From an uncultured Oscillospiraceae bacterium (lineage in GTDB: Bacteria; Bacillota; Clostridia; Oscillospirales; Acutalibacteraceae): DNA of 7,730 nucleotides. Below are positions 1 through 6,240 of this stretch, piece after piece. Each line of letters opens with the position of its first letter. The first letter of the stretch is position 1. The DNA is taken from assembly GCA_900549155.1 (NCBI GenBank), contig URNF01000105.1, forward strand, positions 1 through 7,730, in the 5' to 3' direction. The notes under the pieces were generated by a model, which saw only the letters and a list, made by a program, of their open reading frames with translations, did not search any database and was not told where the DNA came from. The position numbers were made by a program, and so were the translations under genes.

Positions 1-1
1 G

Positions 2-1180
2 GTGTATTGGGACAGGATCCTCGTCAACGCCTCTCAGGTGACCAATCCGCCGGTGGATCCCCTGCGGGAACCTATGGAAACGAGGGTGTTTCTGGGGCGG
101 AAGCCCGACGGCATCCGGCGGGACGAAGCGGGGCAGCTTGTCTGCACCCTGCCGCCGCAGATCGAGCTGTCCATGCCGGTGATGTTCTCCGCCATGAGCT
201 ACGGCTCGATCAGCTATAACGCGCATGAAAGCCTTGCGCGCGCGGCAAAGGAGATCGGCATTCTCTATAACACGGGCGAGGGCGGACTGCACGAGGATTT
301 CTATTGCTACGGTGAAAACACCGTGGTGCAGGTCGCGTCTGGCCGCTTCGGTGTGCACAAGGGGTATCTGAATGCGGGCGCCGCCATCGAGGTGAAGATG
401 GGACAGGGCGCCAAGCCCGGCATCGGCGGGCATCTGCCGGGGACAAAGATTGTCGGCGACATCGCCAAAACACGCATGATCCCCGAGGGCTCGGACGCCA
501 TCTCCCCCGCGCCGCATCACGACATCTATTCCATTGAGGATCTGCGGCAGCTGGTGTATTCCCTCAAGGAAACCACGCACTATAAAAAGCCCGTCATCGT
601 CAAGGTCGCCGCCGTCCACAACATTGCGGCGATCGCCAGCGGCATTGCCCGCAGCGGCGCGGATATCATCGCCATCGACGGCTTTCGCGGCGGCACGGGC
701 GCCGCGCCCACCCGCATCCGCGACAACGTCGGCATCCCGATCGAGCTGGCGCTTGCCGCCGTGGATCAGCGACTGCGGGACGAGGGTATCCGCGGCACGG
801 TCTCGCTCATCGCAGGCGGCAGCATCCGTTCCGCCGCCGATGTGGTGAAGGCGGTCGCGCTCGGCGCGGACGCGTGCTATATCGCGACGGCGGCGCTGCT
901 CGCCATGGGCTGTCACCTGTGCCGCAACTGCCAGAGCGGCAACTGCAACTGGGGCATCGCCACCCAGCGCCCCGAGCTTGTTGCCCGTCTCGATCCCGAT
1001 GTGGGTGCTGCACGCCTTGTCAACCTGATGACCGCCTGGCGGCATGAGATCAAGGAAATGATGGGCGGCATGGGTATCAACTCCATCGAAGCCCTGCGCG
1101 GCAACCGCGCCATGCTGCGCGGCGTCGGGCTGACCGACAGCGAGCTTGCCATTCTCGGCATCGCACACGCGGGCGCATGA
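2..1180 (+). CDS. gltB: Glutamate synthase, FMN / 3Fe-4S synthase domain protein of a split GltB (5'-partial)
   Basis: This is the synthase domain of glutamate synthase: it binds FMN and an iron-sulfur cluster and makes glutamate from 2-oxoglutarate and ammonia released from glutamine, in the cytoplasm. Visible family motifs are GAKPGIGGHLPG at residues 136-147 (FMN/substrate loop), SPAPHHDIYSIEDL, the barrel strand ending GFRGGTGAAP, and a cluster motif C304-x5-C310-x4-C315 followed by GIATQRPEL, which matches the 3Fe-4S ligand pattern of GltB. An extra cysteine, C307, lies inside the motif. The frame is open to the left edge and the visible 392 residues match the barrel of stand-alone proteins of about 500 residues, so roughly 100 N-terminal residues (often a ferredoxin-like part) probably lie outside; the GTG at 2 is probably not the real start. 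The GXGXG domain, fused in classic GltB, is the next gene. The glutaminase domain is not in the window and is expected upstream. Confidence 0.9.
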   Translation: MYWDRILVNASQVTNPPVDPLREPMETRVFLGRKPDGIRRDEAGQLVCTLPPQIELSMPVMFSAMSYGSISYNAHESLARAAKEIGILYNTGEGGLHEDFYCYGENTVVQVASGRFGVHKGYLNAGAAIEVKMGQGAKPGIGGHLPGTKIVGDIAKTRMIPEGSDAISPAPHHDIYSIEDLRQLVYSLKETTHYKKPVIVKVAAVHNIAAIASGIARSGADIIAIDGFRGGTGAAPTRIRDNVGIPIELALAAVDQRLRDEGIRGTVSLIAGGSIRSAADVVKAVALGADACYIATAALLAMGCHLCRNCQSGNCNWGIATQRPELVARLDPDVGAARLVNLMTAWRHEIKEMMGGMGINSIEALRGNRAMLRGVGLTDSELAILGIAHAGA

Positions 1181-1230
1181 ATTTTTTGAAAAACACGGTG
1201 GAAAAACGAAAAAAGGTGTGATAAAATAGT

Positions 1231-1950
1231 ATGTTCATTGATGCAAGCGGCATGGACTTTGCCGCACTCAACGAAATGCTGCGCCGTGCCGATCGGCGCT
1301 GCCGCATCGGCGGCTGTCTCGGACAGCGCTTCATCGCGGCAGGCATGAGCGATCTTTCCGTTGAGATCGACGGCGTTCCGGGCAACGCCCTCGGCGCCTA
1401 TCTCGACGGCGCGACCATCACCGTGAACGGCAACGCACAGGATGCGGTGGGCGACACCATGAACGCGGGCGAGATCGCGGTGCACGGCAGCATCGGCGAC
1501 GCAGCGGGCTATGCCATGCGCGGCGGCGCTTTGTATATCGCGGGCAACGCGGGCTATCGCGCCGGCACGCACATGAAAGCCTACGGCGACACAAAGCCCG
1601 TCATCGTCATCGGCGGCAGAACAGGCAGCTTTCTCGGCGAATATCAGGCGGGCGGCTGCATCCTCGTTTTGGGGCTGCACACCGACAAAAAGCCCATCGT
1701 CGGCAACTTCCCCTGCACGGGGATGCACGGCGGCAAGCTGTTTTTGCGCGGCGATGCCGCGGGGGTACACTTTCCGCACGGCACAGTCGTCAAAACGGCG
1801 ACGGCGACGGACATGGCGGAGATCGCTCCGCTCATCGAGCACTTTTGCGCGCTGTTTGGCGGTGACGCCGCAGCGCTTTTGCAGGATACCTACACGGTGG
1901 TCACACCGGACAGCAAAAATCCCTATAAACAAATGTATGTCACCAACTGA
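1231..1950 (+). CDS. Stand-alone GXGXG domain protein (GltB C-terminal domain, split glutamate synthase subunit)
   Basis: This 239-residue protein corresponds to the right-handed beta-helix (GXGXG) domain at the C-terminus of the large subunit of glutamate synthase, also found in tungsten/molybdenum formylmethanofuran dehydrogenase subunit C. From about residue 27 to 150 it shows spaced glycine repeats, for example GNALGAYLDGATITVNGNA and GDAAGYAMRGGALYIAGNAG, then GGRTGSFLGEYQAGG. The domain is structural and holds the synthase barrel in place; no catalytic residues are expected. It lies 50 bp behind the synthase-domain gene and 11 bp ahead of glnA, so it is very likely the partner subunit of the former. 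I chose ATG 1231 because AAGGTG at 1213-1218 lies 12 nt upstream, somewhat far but usable; the next in-frame ATG (1252) has no good site. The C-terminal 80 residues beyond the repeats are less recognisable to me. Confidence 0.88.
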   Translation: MFIDASGMDFAALNEMLRRADRRCRIGGCLGQRFIAAGMSDLSVEIDGVPGNALGAYLDGATITVNGNAQDAVGDTMNAGEIAVHGSIGDAAGYAMRGGALYIAGNAGYRAGTHMKAYGDTKPVIVIGGRTGSFLGEYQAGGCILVLGLHTDKKPIVGNFPCTGMHGGKLFLRGDAAGVHFPHGTVVKTATATDMAEIAPLIEHFCALFGGDAAALLQDTYTVVTPDSKNPYKQMYVTN

Positions 1951-1961
1951 GGAAAGGCGGA

Positions 1962-3173
1962 ATGAGTATGCAGTATTCCGAGCAAGAGGTTCTGCAATAT
2001 GTTGCGGAGGACGATGTGAAGTTCATCCGCATGGCGTTTTGCGATGTTTTCGGGAAGCAGAAGAACATTTCCATCATGCCCGCAGAGCTGCCGCGCGCAT
2101 TTCGTGACGGCATCGCCATCGACGGCTCGGCAGTTGCGGGGTTCTCCGGTGTGGTACATTCCGACCTCATTCTGCACCCCGATCCCGCGACGCTGTCGCT
2201 GCTGCCGTGGCGGCCGGAGCACGGCAAGGTCGTGCGCCTTTTCTGCAATGTCACGCTGCCCGACGGCACGCCGTTTGCGGCGGACAACCGCTCGCTTTTG
2301 AAAAAAGCCGAAAAAGCGGCGGCAGAAAAGGGGCTTTCCTTTGCGTTCGGCAGCGAAATGGAATTTTATCTTTTCAAGCGGGACGAAAACGGCGAGCCGA
2401 CCGCCATTCCCTATGACCGCGCGGGCTATATGGACATTGCGCCCGAGGACAAGGGCGAAAATGTGCGGCGGGAGATCTGTCTCACGCTGGAGCAGATGGG
2501 CATTCGCCCCGAGGGTTCACATCATGAGGAGGGCCCCGGTCAGAACGAGATCGATTTTCGCTATGACGCGCCGCTCACGGCGGCGGACAATGCCGTGACC
2601 TTCCGCGCGGTGGTGAACACCATTGCCGCGCGCAACGGACTTTTTGCGGACTTTTCCCCGAAGCCGCTGCAGGATGCGCCCGGCAACGGGATGCATCTCA
2701 ATTTCTCGGTCAAAGCGGCAAACGGCAGCGACGTTCTGCCGCAGGCGATCGCGGGCGTTTTGGCACACATCAAGGAAATGACCGCCTTTTTCAACACGAC
2801 CGACGCATCCTTTGCCCGCTTCGGCAGCGATAAAGCGCCGCTCTATATTTCCTATTCCGCGGAGAACCGCTCCCAGCTCATCCGCATCCCCGCCGCCGTC
2901 GGCGAATATCGGCGGGCGGAGCTGCGCTCGCCCGATCCGCTGTGCAACCCCTATCTTGCGTTTGCCCTGCTGATCTTTGCCTGCATGGACGGCATCGAAA
3001 AGGACCTGCCGCTGCCCGCTCCCGCGGATATCGACCTTTTCTGTGCCCCGCAGGAGGTGACCGGTCGGTTTGACACCCTGCCGCAAACGCACGACGCGGC
3101 AAAAGCCGCCGCGCGCGACAGTCGGTTCATCGCCGCCTGCCTGCCGCAGGACATCATAAAGCACTATACCTGA
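1962..3173 (+). CDS. glnA: Type I glutamine synthetase, short divergent form
   Basis: Glutamine synthetase makes glutamine from glutamate, ammonia and ATP in the cytoplasm. Metal and substrate motifs are present: DGSAVAG with D54 (like the ammonium-binding Asp50 of the Salmonella enzyme), GSEMEF (E132, E134), HHEEGPGQNEIDF (E189, E196), GNGMH (H245), ENRSQLIRIP (R303, R308) and RRAELRSPDP (E320, R322). Two things differ from the textbook enzyme. The flap usually written RLVPGYEAP is here R286-FGSDKAP, one residue shorter and with K291 where the catalytic Glu327 would align. The protein is 403 residues, against about 440-470 for the family, with the shortfall at the C-terminus. The tyrosine used for adenylylation in enterobacteria is absent (F360 aligns there). 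The start at ATG 1962 follows GAGGAAAGG at 1949-1957; ATG 1968 is also possible. Family membership is certain, and the exact substrate slightly less so. Confidence 0.9.
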   Translation: MSMQYSEQEVLQYVAEDDVKFIRMAFCDVFGKQKNISIMPAELPRAFRDGIAIDGSAVAGFSGVVHSDLILHPDPATLSLLPWRPEHGKVVRLFCNVTLPDGTPFAADNRSLLKKAEKAAAEKGLSFAFGSEMEFYLFKRDENGEPTAIPYDRAGYMDIAPEDKGENVRREICLTLEQMGIRPEGSHHEEGPGQNEIDFRYDAPLTAADNAVTFRAVVNTIAARNGLFADFSPKPLQDAPGNGMHLNFSVKAANGSDVLPQAIAGVLAHIKEMTAFFNTTDASFARFGSDKAPLYISYSAENRSQLIRIPAAVGEYRRAELRSPDPLCNPYLAFALLIFACMDGIEKDLPLPAPADIDLFCAPQEVTGRFDTLPQTHDAAKAAARDSRFIAACLPQDIIKHYT

Positions 3174-3205
3174 CAGAAAACAACACCGCGAAAGGGGGAA
3201 GAGAC

Positions 3206-3790
3206 ATGGATCTGACCGTGCACCGCTACCGTGTGCTGCTGGTCTCGTCATCCGAAAAGATCACGACATCGCTCACGGCGCTGCTGCCGGAAAGTCTCTT
3301 TTCCCCCGTCACGGTGAAGACCGACGTGTCGGGCGCCAGGCGGTTTCTTGCGGAAAACGCCGTCGACATCGTTATCATCAGCGCGCCGCTGCCCGACGAT
3401 TTCGGCACGCGGCTGGCGCTTGACATCTGTGCAGACAGCACGGCGGGCGTGCTGCTGTTGGTGAAAGCGGAGCAATATCCCGACGTAAACGCCCGCGTCT
3501 CCCCCTTTGGCATCCTGACGCTTTCAAAGCCGACCGCTCCGCAGCTTTTTTCGCAGTCGCTGCTGCTGCTTTGCGGCACAAGAGAGCGGCTGCGCCGCAT
3601 GGAGCAAAAGACCGCCTCTTTGGAGGAAAAGATGGAAGAGATCCGTCTTGTCAACCGCGCCAAGTGGCTTTTGATCGAGCAACTCAAAATGACCGAAAAC
3701 GAAGCGCACCGCTACATCGAAAAACAGGCGATGGATCGCTGTGTCACCCGTCGGGTCATTGCAGAAAATATTTTAGCGACGTATACATAA
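3206..3790 (+). CDS. ANTAR-domain antitermination regulator with degenerate receiver domain (NitR-like)
   Basis: A 194-residue two-domain protein. Residues 8-122 have the alternating pattern of a response-regulator receiver (strands VLLVSS, VDIVIIS, GVLLLVK, GILTLSKP), and K108-P109 matches the conserved Lys-Pro. The acidic pair is replaced by S14/S15 and the phosphoacceptor Asp by S59, so Asp phosphorylation looks impossible. Residues about 125-148 form a charged helix likely to be a coiled coil. Residues 140-193 are an ANTAR domain, with the typical AKxLL...MTENEAHRYI...A..R......VAE.IL pattern (here RAKWLLIEQLKM, then VIAENIL). ANTAR proteins bind paired hexaloop RNA hairpins and prevent transcription termination. 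A protein of this kind, NitR, is encoded directly behind glnA in solvent-producing clostridia, and here too it is 32 bp behind glnA. The start ATG 3206 follows AAAGGGGGAAG, a strong site. Its ligand or partner is unknown; direct sensing of, or binding to, glutamine synthetase is speculation. Confidence 0.88.
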   Translation: MDLTVHRYRVLLVSSSEKITTSLTALLPESLFSPVTVKTDVSGARRFLAENAVDIVIISAPLPDDFGTRLALDICADSTAGVLLLVKAEQYPDVNARVSPFGILTLSKPTAPQLFSQSLLLLCGTRERLRRMEQKTASLEEKMEEIRLVNRAKWLLIEQLKMTENEAHRYIEKQAMDRCVTRRVIAENILATYT

Positions 3791-3796
3791 TATAAA

Positions 3797-3801
3797 AGGA
3801 G
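3797..3801 (+). promoter_or_regulatory. Ribosome binding site deciding the pyrG start
   Basis: AGGAG lies 9 nt before ATG 3811 but only 3 nt before the in-frame ATG 3805. Spacing, and the conserved N-terminus TKYIFVTGGVVSGLGKG right after ATG 3811, favour the second ATG. Confidence 0.8.
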
Positions 3802-3810
3802 AGAATGACC

Positions 3811-5415
3811 ATGACCAAGTACATCTTTGTGACCGGCGGCGTTGTGTCCGGTCTCGGCAAGGGCATCACGGCGGCATCCCTCGGCAGACTGCTGAAAGCG
3901 CGGGGCCTGAAGGTCGCCGCGCAGAAGCTCGACCCCTATATCAACGTCGACCCCGGCACGATGAGTCCCTATCAGCACGGCGAGGTGTATGTCACCGAGG
4001 ACGGCGCGGAGACGGATCTCGACCTCGGTCACTATGAGCGCTTCATCGACGAGGACCTCAACAAATATTCCAACCTCACCACCGGCAAGGTCTATTGGAA
4101 CGTGCTCAACAAGGAGCGGCGCGGCGAATATCTCGGCTCGACCGTGCAGGTCATTCCGCACATCACCAACGAGATCAAAGACTTTGTCTATCGCGTCGGC
4201 AAGCAGACCGACGCCGACGTTGTCATCACCGAGATCGGCGGCACCATCGGCGACATCGAGTCCCAGCCGTTCTTGGAAGCGGTGCGGCAGATCTCGCTTG
4301 AGGTCGGCAGGGAAAACAGCCTGTTCATCCATGTGACGCTGGTACCTTTCCTGCGCGGCTCGGACGAGCACAAGTCGAAGCCGACCCAGCACTCGGTGCG
4401 CGAGCTGCAGGGCATGGGCATCCATCCGAACATCATCGTTCTGCGCTGTGACGAGCCGCTCGAGCCGTCCATCTTCAAGAAAATTTCGCTTTTCTGCAAT
4501 GTCAGCCCCGACTGCGTCATTGAAAACATCACGCTGCCCTATCTCTATGAAGCACCGCTGATGCTGGAAAAGGCGCATTTTTCCGATGTGGTGTGCCGCG
4601 AGCTGCACATCGACGCGCCCGCTCCCGCACTTTCCGAATGGGAAGAAATGGTGGAGCGGATCAAAAGCCGCGAGAAGGAAGTCCACATCGGTCTTGTCGG
4701 CAAATATGTCCAGCTGCACGACGCCTATCTTTCGGTGGCGGAAGCGATGCGTCACGCGGGCTACACCCTCAACACGCACATCCGCATCCACTGGATCGAT
4801 TCGGAAACCTTAACGCCCGAGACCGTGGAGAAAACGCTTTTCGGCCTTGACGGCATCATCGTCCCCGGCGGCTTCGGCGGCAGAGGCATCGAGGGCATGA
4901 TCCTCTCCGCGAAATATGCCAGAGAAAACCATCTGCCCTATTTCGGCATCTGCCTCGGTATGCAGATCGCCGTCATTGAATTTGCGCGCCATGCGGCGGG
5001 CATCCCCGACGCCCATTCCGGCGAATTTGACGAGCTGTGCAAGCACAAGGTCATCGATTTCATGCCGGGTCAGAGCGACGACATCGACAAGGGCGGCACA
5101 CTGCGGCTGGGCGCATATCCCTGCGTTATCGCGCCGCACACCACCATGGAGCGCTGCTACGGCACGACGCAGATCTCCGAGCGTCACCGCCATCGCTATG
5201 AATTCAACAACGACTTCCGCGAGGCGCTCACCGCCGCAGGGCTGACGCTTTCGGGTCTGTCGCCCGACGGCAGACTGGTCGAGACGGTGGAGCTGTCCGA
5301 CCGTCCGTTCTTTGTCGGCGTGCAGTATCATCCGGAGTTCAAGTCCCGTCCCAACAAGGCGCATCCGCTTTTCTGCGGCTTTATCAAGGCGGCGCTCGAA
5401 CACCACGAGAGCTAA
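3811..5415 (+). CDS. pyrG: CTP synthase (glutamine hydrolysing)
   Basis: CTP synthase converts UTP to CTP using ATP and the amide of glutamine, the last step of pyrimidine nucleotide synthesis, in the cytoplasm. The 534 residues match the usual length of about 535-545. The N-terminal synthase domain carries the P-loop GGVVSGLGKG (residues 9-18), QKLDPYINVDPGTMSPYQHGE, DLDLGHYERF, EIGGTIGDIES and KPTQHSV. The C-terminal class I glutaminase domain starts near residue 290 (VGKYVQLHDAY) and has the full triad: nucleophile C381 in GICLGMQ, then H507 and E509 in QYHPEF. GGFGGRG around residues 351-357 is the conserved stretch before the glutaminase nucleophile. Nothing is truncated or odd. It follows the ANTAR gene by 20 bp and precedes dapF by 12 bp. 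Its place in a glutamine/glutamate cluster makes sense, since it consumes glutamine and releases glutamate. Confidence 0.97.
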   Translation: MTKYIFVTGGVVSGLGKGITAASLGRLLKARGLKVAAQKLDPYINVDPGTMSPYQHGEVYVTEDGAETDLDLGHYERFIDEDLNKYSNLTTGKVYWNVLNKERRGEYLGSTVQVIPHITNEIKDFVYRVGKQTDADVVITEIGGTIGDIESQPFLEAVRQISLEVGRENSLFIHVTLVPFLRGSDEHKSKPTQHSVRELQGMGIHPNIIVLRCDEPLEPSIFKKISLFCNVSPDCVIENITLPYLYEAPLMLEKAHFSDVVCRELHIDAPAPALSEWEEMVERIKSREKEVHIGLVGKYVQLHDAYLSVAEAMRHAGYTLNTHIRIHWIDSETLTPETVEKTLFGLDGIIVPGGFGGRGIEGMILSAKYARENHLPYFGICLGMQIAVIEFARHAAGIPDAHSGEFDELCKHKVIDFMPGQSDDIDKGGTLRLGAYPCVIAPHTTMERCYGTTQISERHRHRYEFNNDFREALTAAGLTLSGLSPDGRLVETVELSDRPFFVGVQYHPEFKSRPNKAHPLFCGFIKAALEHHES

Positions 5416-5419
5416 GGAG
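5414..5419 (+). promoter_or_regulatory. Ribosome binding site deciding the dapF start
   Basis: AAGGAG overlaps the pyrG stop codon and lies 8 nt before ATG 5428. A GTG at 5419 is in frame but overlaps this site, so it is not the likely start. The conserved dapF N-terminus (MKFTKMQGLGNDY) begins at 5428. Confidence 0.8.
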
Positions 5420-5427
5420 TGATCCGC

Positions 5428-6240
5428 ATGAAATTCACCAAAATGCAGGGGCTCGGCAATGACTATCTCTATGTCTTTGCCGCCGCGCTGCCGCCGCACG
5501 TCGCCGCACTCACAAAGCGGCTTTCCGACCGCCATTTCGGCGCGGGCGCGGACGGCATGATCTTCATTCTGCCGTCGGACAGGGCGGATTTCATGATGCG
5601 CATTTTCAACGCAGACGGCAGCGAAGCCGAAATGTGCGGCAATGGCATCCGCTGCGTCGGCAAATATGTCTATGACAAGGGCTATACGGACAAGACCCGC
5701 CTGACGGTGGAAACGCTTGCGGGCATCAAAACGCTCGCGCTGCATGTGGCAAACGGCAGCGTGCAAACGGTGACGGTGGACATGGGACATGTCACGGTCG
5801 GCGCGCCGCAAACGGTCACGGCGGCAGAAAGCGCCGTGCAGCTGCTGCCGGTGAACATGGGCAATCCGCACGCCGTCGTGTTTGTGAACGACGCCGAGGA
5901 TGCGCCGCTTGCGACCGTCGGTGCGGCGCTGTCCGTTCATCCCGCTTTTCCGGGCGGGGTGAATGTCGAATTTGTTTCCGTTGCCGACAGCACACATCTG
6001 CGCATGCGGGTGTGGGAGCGCGGCAGCGGCGTGACGCTGGCATGCGGCACGGGCGCGTGCGCGGCGGTCGCGGCAGCGATCGCGGCGGGCTTTTGCGCAA
6101 AAAATACCGCCGTCACGGTGATGCTGGACGGCGGAAAACTCACGGTACAGGTGGATGAAAACGGCGGCGTGACCATGACGGGACCCGCCGAAACGGTTTT
6201 TGAGGGGGAAACGGACCATGCGACCGAATGTACATTATGA
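5428..6240 (+). CDS. dapF: Diaminopimelate epimerase
   Basis: DapF interconverts LL- and meso-diaminopimelate without a cofactor, using two cysteines as acid and base; the product feeds lysine and peptidoglycan synthesis in the cytoplasm. The 270-residue length is normal (about 270-280). Visible motifs are MKFTKMQGLGNDYLYV at the N-terminus, then FNADGSEAEMCGNGIRC with the first catalytic cysteine C70, GNPHAVVFV in the middle, and WERGSGVTLACGTGACA with the second cysteine C206. Both halves of the pseudo-symmetric fold are therefore complete. The start at ATG 5428 is set by AAGGAG at 5414-5419. The last 23 bp overlap the start of the LL-diaminopimelate aminotransferase gene, whose product is this enzyme's substrate, so the two are very likely translationally coupled. 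Confidence 0.97.
   Translation: MKFTKMQGLGNDYLYVFAAALPPHVAALTKRLSDRHFGAGADGMIFILPSDRADFMMRIFNADGSEAEMCGNGIRCVGKYVYDKGYTDKTRLTVETLAGIKTLALHVANGSVQTVTVDMGHVTVGAPQTVTAAESAVQLLPVNMGNPHAVVFVNDAEDAPLATVGAALSVHPAFPGGVNVEFVSVADSTHLRMRVWERGSGVTLACGTGACAAVAAAIAAGFCAKNTAVTVMLDGGKLTVQVDENGGVTMTGPAETVFEGETDHATECTL
6203..6208 (+). promoter_or_regulatory. Ribosome binding site of dapL, inside the end of dapF
   Basis: AGGGGG lies 9 nt before ATG 6218 and inside the last codons of dapF. It supports ATG 6218 over the in-frame TTG at 6200, which lies upstream of this site. Confidence 0.75.

Noticed and set aside
2..4. GTG at position 2 as the true start of the first gene
   Set aside because: The frame is open to the window edge, there is no room to see a ribosome binding site, and family members extend about 100 residues further at the N-terminus.
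1199..1227. Promoter-like pair TGGAAA (1199-1204) and extended -10 TGATAAAAT (1219-1227), 14 bp apart in the strict sense of the TG-to--35 gap
   Set aside because: The -10 ends 3 nt before the ATG of the GXGXG gene, so a transcript from it would lack the ribosome binding site and start codon; probably chance in an A-rich gap.
1181..1230. Search for ANTAR paired hexaloop hairpins in the gaps at 1181-1230, 3174-3205 and 3791-3810
   Set aside because: No two adjacent stems with six-base loops could be drawn; the gaps are also too short for hairpin pair plus terminator.
913..1932. A 339-residue open frame on the - strand opposite the two glutamate synthase genes
   Set aside because: It overlaps two well-supported genes and the peptide is Arg/Ala/His-rich with no recognisable domain, as expected for the antisense of GC-rich coding DNA.
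4810..6219. A 469-residue open frame on the - strand opposite pyrG and dapF, and a similar 359-residue one at 3712-4791
   Set aside because: They lie opposite conserved genes with complete motifs, and the peptides are low-complexity His/Arg/Ala/Asp-rich; they are shadows.
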